A DNA stretch of 36,072 nucleotides. It comes from Candidatus Kaiserbacteria bacterium. Lineage in GTDB: Bacteria; Patescibacteriota; Minisyncoccia; Phycocordibacterales; JABAAK01. Below are positions 16,999 to 23,626 of the stretch, piece by piece; position 1 is the first letter of the stretch; every line of letters begins with the position of its first letter. The position numbers and the translations under genes are program-made. The notes beneath the pieces are model-generated. The model was given only the letters and a program-made list of their open reading frames with translations, did not search any database and was not told the origin of the DNA. The DNA lies in assembly GCA_014238395.1 (NCBI GenBank), contig JABABE010000119.1, positions 1 to 36,072 on the forward strand, in the 5' to 3' direction.

Positions 16999-17373
16999 TT
17001 ATCTTTTACTCCACTGTGGTGCTCTCCTTGCTTTTCTCAAACCAAATTTTTTTCTTTCTTTACTTTTAGGATTTCTTTTCAGGAATCCTGCATCTTTCAT
17101 CTCTTTTCTTTTTGTTTCATCGTAAGCCACAAGAACACGAGATAGTCCGTGCCTTAGTGCTTCTGCTTGTGAGCTGAATCCTCCTCCTTTTACTTGTACC
17201 GTTATGTCAAATTTTTTGTCAACAATTTTTTGTGGAGCTACAATTGTGTGTTGTATTGATGGTATTGAAAAATACTCTTTCATATCTCTTCCATTTACAG
17301 AAAAAGCGCCATCTTTACCTTTGTAAATTCTAACTCTAGCAACAGAAGATTTTCTTCTTCCTATTGCTTCCAT
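16999..17373 (-). CDS. rpsI: 30S ribosomal protein S9
   Basis: Small-subunit protein whose basic C-terminal tail reaches the P-site tRNA. EAIGRRKSSVARVRIY is the family N-terminal signature, GGGFSSQAEALRHG (usually GGGxxGQAGAxRHG) lies in the middle, and the tail ends RRAPQWSKR (usually RRxxQFSKR). I chose the ATG at 17373-17371, giving 124 residues, because AAGGAGGA lies directly before it, the only strong Shine-Dalgarno sequence I found in the window. An upstream in-frame ATG at 17415 would add 14 residues (a lysine-rich extension) and is only 13 bases after the rplM stop, so it remains possible. Confidence 0.95.
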   Translation of the reverse strand: MEAIGRRKSSVARVRIYKGKDGAFSVNGRDMKEYFSIPSIQHTIVAPQKIVDKKFDITVQVKGGGFSSQAEALRHGLSRVLVAYDETKRKEMKDAGFLKRNPKSKERKKFGLRKARRAPQWSKR

Positions 17374-17377
17374 ATAT

Positions 17378-17384
17378 CCTCCTT
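17378..17384 (-). promoter_or_regulatory. Strong Shine-Dalgarno sequence before rpsI
   Basis: The minus strand reads AGGAGGA, then ATAT, then ATG (17373-17371). The spacing of four to five bases is slightly short but workable. If the longer S9 start at 17415 is used, the same bases would encode two glycines after lysines, so the motif could be incidental. Confidence 0.5.
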
Positions 17385-17428
17385 TTTTTTCTAAATATTT
17401 TTTTGTGTCTTCCATATTAATAATATTA

Positions 17429-17776
17429 CTATTCTGAGATTGTTAATCTTCTTAATTTTATGCTTTTTAATTTATTTTTTGGCAGCATGCCAGAGACAGC
17501 ATGCCTAAGCACTGACTCAAATCCGTTTACTTTTGTTTCTTCTATCATCGTTCTTGTTCTTCTTCCACCCGGATAACCGCTATATCTTTGATATATTTTA
17601 TTTTTTTGTTTTTTGTTTGAAATATCCAATTTCGAACAATTTTTTATTACAACACAAACTTCTGGAACTTGATTTTTTGTAAAATCCACACTGTCTTTTC
17701 CGTTTAGTATGTTTGAAATAGACACTGCTAAATGTCCAAGTTTTTTTCCATCAGCATCTATGTTTACGTGTCTCAT
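17429..17776 (-). CDS. rplM: 50S ribosomal protein L13 (short form)
   Basis: Large-subunit protein of 115 residues. DADGKKLGHLA at the N-terminus, RYSGYPGGRRT in the middle and HAVSGMLPKNKL near the end are the L13 signatures. The family is usually about 140 residues; here roughly the first 14 residues and the last 20 are absent. The ATG at 17776-17774 is one base after the rplQ stop. An in-frame TTG at 17785 overlapping rplQ is less likely. Followed by rpsI in the standard rplM-rpsI pair. Confidence 0.95.
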   Translation of the reverse strand: MRHVNIDADGKKLGHLAVSISNILNGKDSVDFTKNQVPEVCVVIKNCSKLDISNKKQKNKIYQRYSGYPGGRRTRTMIEETKVNGFESVLRHAVSGMLPKNKLKSIKLRRLTISE

Positions 17777-17777
17777 A

Positions 17778-18128
17778 TTATACAAATTCTATTATTGCTT
17801 CTGTACGACTACCAATTGGTGTTAATTTTATTATTCTTGTGTACCCTCCTTTTCTATCTTTGTATTTTGGCCCAATCTCAGAAGTTAGTTTTTGAACTAT
17901 TTTTTTGTCATTACCGAAAACGCTGTTTAAATTTCTTATGTTTGAAAGTGAAGCAGAAGCTGATCTGGTAACTATTTTTTCTATAAAAGGTCTCAAAGAC
18001 TTTGCTTTTGCTTCTGTTGTTTTTATTTTTTCATGCAAAACAAGCGATCGAGCCAGCGATTTCATCAAAGCCTTTTTTTGATCTCTTTGTCTACCAAATA
18101 CTCTTTTTGTTTTGCGTGTATATGCCAT
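17778..18128 (-). CDS. rplQ: 50S ribosomal protein L17
   Basis: Large-subunit protein of 116 residues near the exit tunnel. Signatures are FGRQRDQKKALMKSLARSLVLHEKIKTTEAKAK at the N-terminus (read in parts: the LARSLVLHEKI and TTEAKAK pieces are the family hallmark) and GGYTRIIKL at about residues 94-102. It lies 10 bases after rpoA and one base before rplM. Confidence 0.97.
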   Translation of the reverse strand: MAYTRKTKRVFGRQRDQKKALMKSLARSLVLHEKIKTTEAKAKSLRPFIEKIVTRSASASLSNIRNLNSVFGNDKKIVQKLTSEIGPKYKDRKGGYTRIIKLTPIGSRTEAIIEFV

Positions 18129-18138
18129 ATATATATAT

Positions 18139-19068
18139 TTATTCCTCTAATGTTATTCCATAACCAGATAACATTTTTTTGATATCTACCACCGCCTTTG
18201 GTCCAATTCCAGGTAATTTATTAATGAAAGATTCTTTCTTTCCTGATAAGATCTCTATTGTCTTTATTCCAGCATCATCTAGTGCTTTAAAAACTGAAGG
18301 TGAAAAATTCAATTCTGATATTTTAATTGACTTCATTTTATCTTCTGGAATAACAGTCATCTCTCTTTCCTCTGAAAAACCTACAAGTGACTGAAGTTGC
18401 GCAATCATTGTGGTTATAGCTAGTTCGAATGCATCGTGTGGAGTAATTACGCCATTTGTTTCTACTGTAAAAACCAATTTGTTGAAATTTGTTTGATTAC
18501 CTACACGCATATTAGAAACCTCATAAGATGCTCTTTTTACAGGTGAAAAGAAAGCATCTGGTACTATTACACCAACCTCGACTCTATCTTTGTACAAGTC
18601 CTCACGTGGAACATATCCAACACCACTCTCTATTACACATTCTATTTCCAATTCAGTGTTTTTATCTGTAATTTCTGCTATATAAGAATCTTTATTTAAA
18701 ATTTCAACCTGAGATGGTAATGTGAAATCTGATGCATGCACAAGCCCAATTCCTTTTTTCTTTAACTTAACTGTACATGTTGGTTCATCAATGTTAATTT
18801 TAAAGTTTATTTTTTTTAGGTTCAGTATTAATACAATCACATCTTCTTTTACTCCTTTAATAGAAGAAAATTCGTGTGAAACACCATTTATATTTATTTT
18901 TGTTATCGCAAACCCTTGTATAGACGAAATCAGCATTCTTCTTATAGAATTTCCCAAAGTTGATCCATACCCAGGAAGAAGACTGGATATCTCGTAAACA
19001 CCTATATTTTTATCCTCAGATATTATTTTTGGTTTATTTGGTAATAATGAGTTTGTGTACTTTATCAT
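18139..19068 (-). CDS. rpoA: DNA-directed RNA polymerase subunit alpha
   Basis: A 309-residue alpha subunit. The N-terminal dimerisation domain has PGYGSTLGNSIRRMLISSI at about residues 32-50, which includes the assembly arginines. HDAFELA is in the second part of this domain. The C-terminal domain (about 245-309) has LNFSPSVFKALDDAGIKTI and PGIGPKAVVDIKKML, the helix-hairpin-helix fold that binds UP-elements and regulators. The order rpsM-rpsK-rpsD-rpoA-rplQ is the conserved alpha operon. Confidence 0.98.
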   Translation of the reverse strand: MIKYTNSLLPNKPKIISEDKNIGVYEISSLLPGYGSTLGNSIRRMLISSIQGFAITKININGVSHEFSSIKGVKEDVIVLILNLKKINFKINIDEPTCTVKLKKKGIGLVHASDFTLPSQVEILNKDSYIAEITDKNTELEIECVIESGVGYVPREDLYKDRVEVGVIVPDAFFSPVKRASYEVSNMRVGNQTNFNKLVFTVETNGVITPHDAFELAITTMIAQLQSLVGFSEEREMTVIPEDKMKSIKISELNFSPSVFKALDDAGIKTIEILSGKKESFINKLPGIGPKAVVDIKKMLSGYGITLEE

Positions 19069-19079
19069 ATATATTAAAT

Positions 19080-19685
19080 TTATCTTAAATAGAATTCAAA
19101 AATTGTTGCAAAATCAAATATTGAAGAATCAGAATATACTGGAGATTCTTCCATAGAAATTATAAAATTCTTTTCGTCAAATTTTATAAAATCTGTTGAT
19201 TTTCTAACAGGTTTTGATGAAGTTAATTGGTTAAAAAGAGTGGTTTTTTTGCTCCCCTCTCTAATAGTTACTTTATCTGTTTGTTTCATCTGTCTTGATG
19301 GAACATTTGTTTTTATTCCGTTTACTAAAAAATGTCCATGCGAAACCATTTGTCTTGCCATCCTTCTTGTGTTTATTAAGCCCGAATTGTAAACCACACT
19401 ATCAAGCCTTCTCTCTAATAATTCAAGTAATGCATCTTCTCTTTTTTTTGTTTGATGCTTTAGAGCAGCGGCAACATAGTTCTTTAGTATCTTTTCATTG
19501 ATACCGTAAGAAAAACGTAGTTTCTGTTTTTCGATCAACTGCCTTCCAAAACGTGACATCGGTCTACTGAAACCACTAGATTTAGAATTTTTTTGTTCAC
19601 GGAGAGCAAACTTTGAAGTTTGGCACTTTTCAAATATAGGTGTATTTAATCTTTTGCTTAGTTTGTATTGCTTGACTCTTTTCAT
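19080..19685 (-). CDS. rpsD: 30S ribosomal protein S4 (cysteine-motif-free)
   Basis: Assembly-initiating small-subunit protein, 201 residues from the ATG at 19685-19683. This start follows the rpsK TAA after two bases; an upstream in-frame start inside rpsK is not credible. S4 features are QKLRFSYGINEKILKNYV, LLELLERRLDSVVYNSG and the S4 RNA-binding domain with ARQMVSHGHFLVNGIKTNVPS. The N-terminal zinc-ribbon cysteines of C+ type S4 are absent. Confidence 0.97.
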   Translation of the reverse strand: MKRVKQYKLSKRLNTPIFEKCQTSKFALREQKNSKSSGFSRPMSRFGRQLIEKQKLRFSYGINEKILKNYVAAALKHQTKKREDALLELLERRLDSVVYNSGLINTRRMARQMVSHGHFLVNGIKTNVPSRQMKQTDKVTIREGSKKTTLFNQLTSSKPVRKSTDFIKFDEKNFIISMEESPVYSDSSIFDFATIFEFYLR

Positions 19686-19687
19686 TA

Positions 19688-20119
19688 TTAAACTCTTCTT
19701 GGTTTTTTCCTTCTTGCTCCGTTGTGTGGTACTGGGGTTTTGTCTTTTATACAAGATATTTCAAATCCTCTATTTACAAAAGAACGTAAAGCAGCCTCTC
19801 TACCTTGCCCAACTCCCTTAACAACAAATTCTAATTCTTTTACACCTATTGATTGTGCTTTCTCTGCTATTACCTCTGAAACCTGAGATGCAGCATAAGG
19901 TGTTCTTTTCCTATTACTGTTAAAACCTAATGATCCTGAAGTTGCCCACATTACAATATTTCCGTTAGTCTCTGTAAATGAAATTTTTGTATTATTATGT
20001 GTAGCTTCTACAAACATAATACCTTTTTGTATTTTTCTCTTAGGAAGCTTTGACAAAGACCTAGAATGCTTGCCTTTATCCGATGATCCTACCTTATTTA
20101 CAGATCTTTTTTTACCCAT
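19688..20119 (-). CDS. rpsK: 30S ribosomal protein S11
   Basis: Platform protein of 143 residues. NNTKISFTETNGNIVMWATSG and the segment TPYAASQVSE are family signatures, and the end reads TPVPHNGARRKKPRRV, with alanine where many S11 proteins have cysteine. The first 30 residues are a basic extension (KKR, KGK, KRK). It starts six bases after rpsM and is followed by rpsD. Confidence 0.98.
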   Translation of the reverse strand: MGKKRSVNKVGSSDKGKHSRSLSKLPKRKIQKGIMFVEATHNNTKISFTETNGNIVMWATSGSLGFNSNRKRTPYAASQVSEVIAEKAQSIGVKELEFVVKGVGQGREAALRSFVNRGFEISCIKDKTPVPHNGARRKKPRRV

Positions 20120-20125
20120 ATCTTA

Positions 20126-20503
20126 TTATTTCTTTTGTAACTTAGTTTTACCAGATCCCATAGTTTTTCTTTTACCCTTTTTTGTTCTCGCATTTGTTTT
20201 AGTTCGCTGACCTCTGACAGGTGCGCCTATTGTATGTCTTCTTCCACGAAGTGACTGTATATCTTTCAACCTTTTGATATTATTACTATCAAATCTTCTC
20301 AGGTCACCCTCTATTGTTAACTTTTCAATACTCTTCCTAATCAAATTTTCTATATCTTCGTTAAGGTCTACAACTTTGCTTGTAAACTTAATATTGTGCT
20401 CCTGAAGGATCTTTTCTGAAGTCTTTTTTCCAACACCATACACAGAAGTCAAAGCTATGTTGATGTGTTTTTTTTCGGGTATAGTTATTCCTGATATTCT
20501 CAT
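20126..20503 (-). CDS. rpsM: 30S ribosomal protein S13
   Basis: Head protein of 125 residues that contacts tRNA and the large subunit. MRISGITIPEKKHINIALTSVYGVG is a typical N-terminus, with the helix-hairpin-helix GVGKKTSEKIL; the centre reads DLRRFDSNNIKRLKDIQSLRGRRH and the tail GAPVRGQRTKTNARTKKG. It starts three bases after the rpmJ stop. Confidence 0.98.
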   Translation of the reverse strand: MRISGITIPEKKHINIALTSVYGVGKKTSEKILQEHNIKFTSKVVDLNEDIENLIRKSIEKLTIEGDLRRFDSNNIKRLKDIQSLRGRRHTIGAPVRGQRTKTNARTKKGKRKTMGSGKTKLQKK

Positions 20504-20506
20504 TGA

Positions 20507-20623
20507 TTATCTTTGTCGTACTTTTCTTTTCGGATTTTGTTTATTTATAAGATACAACTTATTTTTTCTTCGAACAATTTTGTCACCTCTTTCTTTAACT
20601 TTGACAGATGATTTGATTTTCAT
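20507..20623 (-). CDS. rpmJ: 50S ribosomal protein L36, cysteine-free form
   Basis: A 38-residue protein beginning MKIKSSVKVKERGDKIVRR and ending QNPKRKVRQR. The ending and the position between infA and rpsM identify L36. The usual zinc ligands (CxxC, C and H) are replaced: KERGDK stands where CxxC normally is, and LINKQNPKRK where the C and H normally are. It is therefore a zinc-independent (C-) L36. The gene is too short for most ORF callers; the start ATG is at 20623-20621 and the TAA is three bases before rpsM. Confidence 0.93.
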   Translation of the reverse strand: MKIKSSVKVKERGDKIVRRKNKLYLINKQNPKRKVRQR

Positions 20624-20656
20624 AAATATTTTGTATTTTACTGTTTTGGATTTTTT

Positions 20657-20881
20657 TTATAGTCTTTTTATTATTCTAGCTTTTCCTCCATACTTATCGA
20701 TTTCAAGTTCTACTTTATCTCCTATTAGTATTTTTATTCTATGCAATCGTATTTTACCAGATAAATATGCAAGAGTTTCTTTTTTTATGTCTTCTACCAC
20801 AACACGAAACAGAGTATTGGGGAGTGATTCTGTGACAACCCCAATTACACTTTTTTTTTCTTGATCTACATAGTTTGGCAT
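20657..20881 (-). CDS. infA: Translation initiation factor IF-1
   Basis: A 74-residue OB-fold protein that binds the ribosomal A site during initiation. KKSVIGVVTESLPNTLFRV is the N-terminal signature, and RLHRIKILIGDKVELEI replaces the usual RKNYIRILxGDKVxVEL. It is the first gene of infA-rpmJ-rpsM-rpsK-rpsD-rpoA-rplQ-rplM-rpsI, with a good promoter right upstream. The secY, adk and map genes that usually precede infA are not here. Confidence 0.96.
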   Translation of the reverse strand: MPNYVDQEKKSVIGVVTESLPNTLFRVVVEDIKKETLAYLSGKIRLHRIKILIGDKVELEIDKYGGKARIIKRL

Positions 20882-20892
20882 CGTGGTGTTTT

Positions 20893-20922
20893 ATTCTATC
20901 ACATACAATGAAAAACTTGCAA
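20893..20922 (-). promoter_or_regulatory. Promoter of the infA-rpmJ-rpsM ribosomal operon
   Basis: On the minus strand TTGCAA (20922-20917), an 18-base spacer, and TAGAAT (20898-20893) preceded by TGA, which makes an extended -10 (TGnTAGAAT). Predicted start near 20886 leaves a leader of about five bases before the infA ATG. The -35 overlaps the end of a hairpin that follows trmD. Confidence 0.6.
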
Positions 20923-20945
20923 TAGACGGTTTTTGTACTCTATTG
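20920..20945 (-). terminator. Possible weak terminator hairpin at the end of trmD
   Basis: On the minus strand CAATAGA (20945-20939) and TCTATTG (20926-20920) form a perfect 7-bp stem around a 12-base loop. The first arm contains the TAG stop of trmD. A short T-tract (GTTTTT) follows four bases after the stem, so termination would be inefficient; read-through into infA is likely. Confidence 0.35.
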
Positions 20946-21581
20946 GTTGTTTTTTCTCCATTTCAAGATGTTTTTGTGATTACCGGATATTAAAATTTTT
21001 GGTACACTAAACTTTTTTCCTTTGTATGTTATAGAATATGGCCTAGTATATACTTTTTTTGTTGAAATTCTTGAGTGTTCTAGAGAATTTTTATTACCTA
21101 AAACTCCAGAAATTTCTCTTGTTACAGAATCAATTACTACAAGGGCAGGTAATTCACCTCCTGTTAATATATAATCACCTATTGAAAGACCAACTGCTTT
21201 TGTTGCAGTTTTAACTCTATAATCTACTCCTTCATAATGCCCACAAATTAAAATTATATGCTTATAATTATTAGCAAAATCTTTTGCTTTTTGTGCAGAG
21301 AATTTATGTCCACAAGCTTCAAAAAAAATTGTAAGGACATTTTTTTTTCTTCCCAGCGCTTTTTTGTATGCCTGCAGAACAGGTGATGCCTCAAGAACCA
21401 TGCCAGGTCCTCCACCATATGGCCTGTCATCTACTCGTTTGTTTTCAATTTTTTTATAATCCATCGGATTATAAAAAGAAAAAGATATTTTTTTCTTTTC
21501 CTTTGCTTTTTTAATGATTGAGGAATTCAAATAACTTTTAATAGAATCTGGAAACAACGTGATTATATGAATCCCAATCAT
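20940..21581 (-). CDS. trmD: tRNA (guanine-N1-)-methyltransferase
   Basis: SPOUT-class enzyme of 213 residues that methylates G37 of tRNAs to prevent frameshifting. DDRPYGGGPGMVL near the N-terminus, ICGHYEGVDYRV in the knot region and IGDYILTGGELPALVVID around residues 131-148 are the family motifs. The C-terminal arm is shorter than in E. coli (about 255 residues). It follows khpA by 22 bases. The rimM gene that usually sits between, and the rplS gene that usually follows, are absent. Confidence 0.97.
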   Translation of the reverse strand: MIGIHIITLFPDSIKSYLNSSIIKKAKEKKKISFSFYNPMDYKKIENKRVDDRPYGGGPGMVLEASPVLQAYKKALGRKKNVLTIFFEACGHKFSAQKAKDFANNYKHIILICGHYEGVDYRVKTATKAVGLSIGDYILTGGELPALVVIDSVTREISGVLGNKNSLEHSRISTKKVYTRPYSITYKGKKFSVPKILISGNHKNILKWRKNNQ

Positions 21582-21603
21582 TTTTATTTATTTTTGTAAA
21601 AAC

Positions 21604-21867
21604 TTATTTTGAGTTTTTATCACCAGGTTCACTAATAACAACACCAATTTTTTGATCTGTTTTTCCTCCGTAAGCGTGCATAATAGATCTTATAGATTCT
21701 GCCATCTTTCCTCCCATACCTATAATCTTACCCATATCAGATTCTGCTACGAAAATAGTTAATTTGGTTCCTTTACTATCTTGTTCTTGTGTTACACGAA
21801 CTTCGTCTTCTTTCTCAACGACATTCTTAACAATCATCTCTAAATAATTTGCTTCTTTGTTTTCCAT
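21604..21867 (-). CDS. khpA: KH-domain RNA-binding protein KhpA
   Basis: An 87-residue small KH protein. The GxxG loop is seen in MGKIIGMGGKMAESIR around residues 45-60, preceded by the TKLTIFVAESD strand. In other bacteria KhpA partners KhpB/Jag in RNA binding and in control of cell division and elongation. It sits between rpsP and trmD as in many genomes. The gap to rpsP (44 bases) shows no clear hairpin. Confidence 0.92.
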   Translation of the reverse strand: MENKEANYLEMIVKNVVEKEDEVRVTQEQDSKGTKLTIFVAESDMGKIIGMGGKMAESIRSIMHAYGGKTDQKIGVVISEPGDKNSK

Positions 21868-21911
21868 ACTTTTATTTAATTTAATTAATCAGGTTATATT
21901 TGATAAAACAA

Positions 21912-22334
21912 CTATTCACCTTTTTCTGATTTTGGTGCCTCGGAATCATCTTCCCCAGAATCAGCTATGGGTTCTTGTATCGTATCACCTGTTTCTTTTT
22001 CTTCTGATTGTTCTTTTTTTACAGTATTATCTTCTTTTTTATCTTCCGTTTCTTTTTTTATTGGCGTCTTTTTTGGTAATACATTTTTCTTCTTTCCTTC
22101 TATTATTTTTTCAGATACAAAAAGATTATGCGATGTATCAGACATCATGGCACCTTGTTTTATCCAGTATAAAACCCTATCTTTATTTATACCTTTTGTC
22201 TTTTCGATTGGATTATAAAAGCCAAGTTTTTCTATAAACTTTCCGCTTTTTGGTCCTATTGTTGATTGAGCTACTATGATTCTAAAGGATGGGTTTTTCC
22301 TTCTTCCTATTCTCTGAAATCTAATCTTTAACAT
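21912..22334 (-). CDS. rpsP: 30S ribosomal protein S16 with long acidic tail
   Basis: Small-subunit assembly protein. The start is the ATG at 22334-22332, giving MLKIRFQRIGRRKNPSFRI, the S16 signature; a longer frame running back into rpoD is not meaningful. RIIVAQSTIGPKSGKFIEKLGFYNP and the WIKQGAMMSD segment complete the domain by about residue 80. Residues about 82-140 are a low-complexity tail rich in K, E, D, S and T, ending SEAPKSEKGE, with strongly acidic character. A TATAAT lies six bases before the ATG. Confidence 0.96.
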   Translation of the reverse strand: MLKIRFQRIGRRKNPSFRIIVAQSTIGPKSGKFIEKLGFYNPIEKTKGINKDRVLYWIKQGAMMSDTSHNLFVSEKIIEGKKKNVLPKKTPIKKETEDKKEDNTVKKEQSEEKETGDTIQEPIADSGEDDSEAPKSEKGE

Positions 22335-22340
22335 AGGTCT

Positions 22341-22346
22341 ATTATA
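22341..22346 (-). promoter_or_regulatory. -10 box six bases before rpsP
   Basis: A perfect TATAAT on the minus strand, then AGACCT, then the rpsP ATG. The expected transcription start coincides with the A of the start codon. TTGATA at 22373-22368 is 21 bases upstream, too far for a normal -35. Confidence 0.55.
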
Positions 22347-22369
22347 CATTAAATTTAATAAAATGTATA

Positions 22370-23626
22370 TCAATAATTTTTAAAATATTTTAAGTTTTTA
22401 TGTTCCTTTAATTTTTCCAATGCTTTGGATTCCACCTGTCTAACTCTCTCTCGAGTGACACCAAACACTTTACCAATTTGCTCCAATGTTAATACTTTAT
22501 TGTCTTTTATTCCATATCTCAATTCAATAATTCTTCTTTCTTTAGGCGTTAAAATATCTAAAAAATCATCCCCAATTTTTTCTTTTAATATAGACTGTGC
22601 GGCAAAATCAAAAGGTGAAACCTGATTGTCGTCTGGAATAATCTCTGAAATTGAAATTGTATCATCTTCCATTGATTGTTTTATAGGTTGGTCTAATGAC
22701 CTTGTTTGTTGATCTGTTTTCTTTATCAAATCAATTTTTTCTGTAGAAATCCCCATCTCGCTTGCTATTTCCTGAACTAATGGCTGTCTACCAAGATCTT
22801 GCTGAAGCTGATTAGTAACTTTCAAATACTTGTTTATTGTTTCTGTCATATGTACAGGTCTCCTGATTGTATTCTGTTGGTCTGCTATTGCCCTTGTTAT
22901 TGATTGTCTAATCCAGCAACACGCATATGTTGAAAATTTATACCCCAACCGATGATCAAACCGATCCACAGCTTTATACAAACCGTTTGTTGCCTCTTGT
23001 ATTAAATCTAACAAAGTTAGATGACTGTTTTTTTTCATATACTTTTTGGCAAAACTAACTGCGAGTCTCAAGTTATGTAATACCATTTTTTCACGAGCTG
23101 CCTTATCTTTCTTTTTAATTCTCTTACTTAGTTCAATCTCCTCCTCTGGCTTCAAAAGTGGGTATCTACCGATGTCTTTTAGGTACATTTGTACTGAATC
23201 CTGCTTTGGTTGAGGTAAACTTTTTTTTCCTGAATATCTTTCATTTCTCAATATATCTACTTTTTCCGAAAGAATATGCAAATCACCCAAAACATCAAGC
23301 TTTTTATCTCTAATAAATTTTAGTACCTGATTTTTGTATTTTCTATCAGTAGATATTTTTGGCAACATTGTGTTTATTTCATCTATTTCTATGTATCCTG
23401 TAGTTTGCTTTTTCTTTATTAGTCCGTTAAGTCTTCTTAAATCTAATTTGTCTAACAATGAGATATCAATCTCTTTTATTTGTTTTGCAACTTTTTTTTT
23501 GGCAGATTTCTTTTTAACAATCTTTTTTTTTACAACTTTTTTTTTGGTAGATTTTTTTTTAACAATCTTTTTTTTAGTAACTTTTTTAATTATCTTTTTT
23601 TTCTTGTTTATTTTTGCTTTAATCAT
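22370..23626 (-). CDS. rpoD: Primary RNA polymerase sigma factor
   Basis: A 418-residue sigma-70 family factor. Residues 1-50 form an unusual lysine-rich extension with a 15-residue tandem repeat. A region resembling 1.1 follows (about 55-110), then region 1.2 from DSVQMYLKDIGRYPLL (about 140), region 2 with LRLAVSFAKKY, DLIQEATNGLYKAVDRFD and the -10 recognition segment GYKFSTYACCWIRQSITRAI, region 3, and region 4.2 with GVTRERVRQVESKALEKL near the end. All parts needed for -10 and -35 recognition are present. Its start overlaps the end of dnaG by eight bases, and rpsP follows. The rpoC-dnaG-rpoD linkage recalls the rpsU-dnaG-rpoD macromolecular synthesis operon. Confidence 0.97.
   Translation of the reverse strand: MIKAKINKKKKIIKKVTKKKIVKKKSTKKKVVKKKIVKKKSAKKKVAKQIKEIDISLLDKLDLRRLNGLIKKKQTTGYIEIDEINTMLPKISTDRKYKNQVLKFIRDKKLDVLGDLHILSEKVDILRNERYSGKKSLPQPKQDSVQMYLKDIGRYPLLKPEEEIELSKRIKKKDKAAREKMVLHNLRLAVSFAKKYMKKNSHLTLLDLIQEATNGLYKAVDRFDHRLGYKFSTYACCWIRQSITRAIADQQNTIRRPVHMTETINKYLKVTNQLQQDLGRQPLVQEIASEMGISTEKIDLIKKTDQQTRSLDQPIKQSMEDDTISISEIIPDDNQVSPFDFAAQSILKEKIGDDFLDILTPKERRIIELRYGIKDNKVLTLEQIGKVFGVTRERVRQVESKALEKLKEHKNLKYFKNY
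23486..23575 (-). repeat. Two tandem 45-bp repeats in the 5' end of rpoD
   Basis: Units 23531-23575 and 23486-23530 are nearly identical and encode KKKIVKKKSTKKKVV (residues 18-32) and KKKIVKKKSAKKKVA (33-47). A degenerate copy (KKIIKKVTKKK) precedes them. On the DNA the units are runs of eight or nine T residues broken by short GC-containing spacers. Confidence 0.9.

Noticed and set aside
19686..19754. Longer rpsD start overlapping rpsK
   Set aside because: The extra residues are the out-of-frame reading of the rpsK tail; S4 starts naturally at MKRVKQY.
22335..22373. Longer rpsP start overlapping rpoD
   Set aside because: The extra residues precede the conserved MLKIRFQRIG start and include the TATAAT sequence.
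23486..23626. Repeated DNA at the start of rpoD as a CRISPR or intergenic repeat
   Set aside because: The units are contiguous, in frame and coding, with no spacers; they belong to the RpoD protein.
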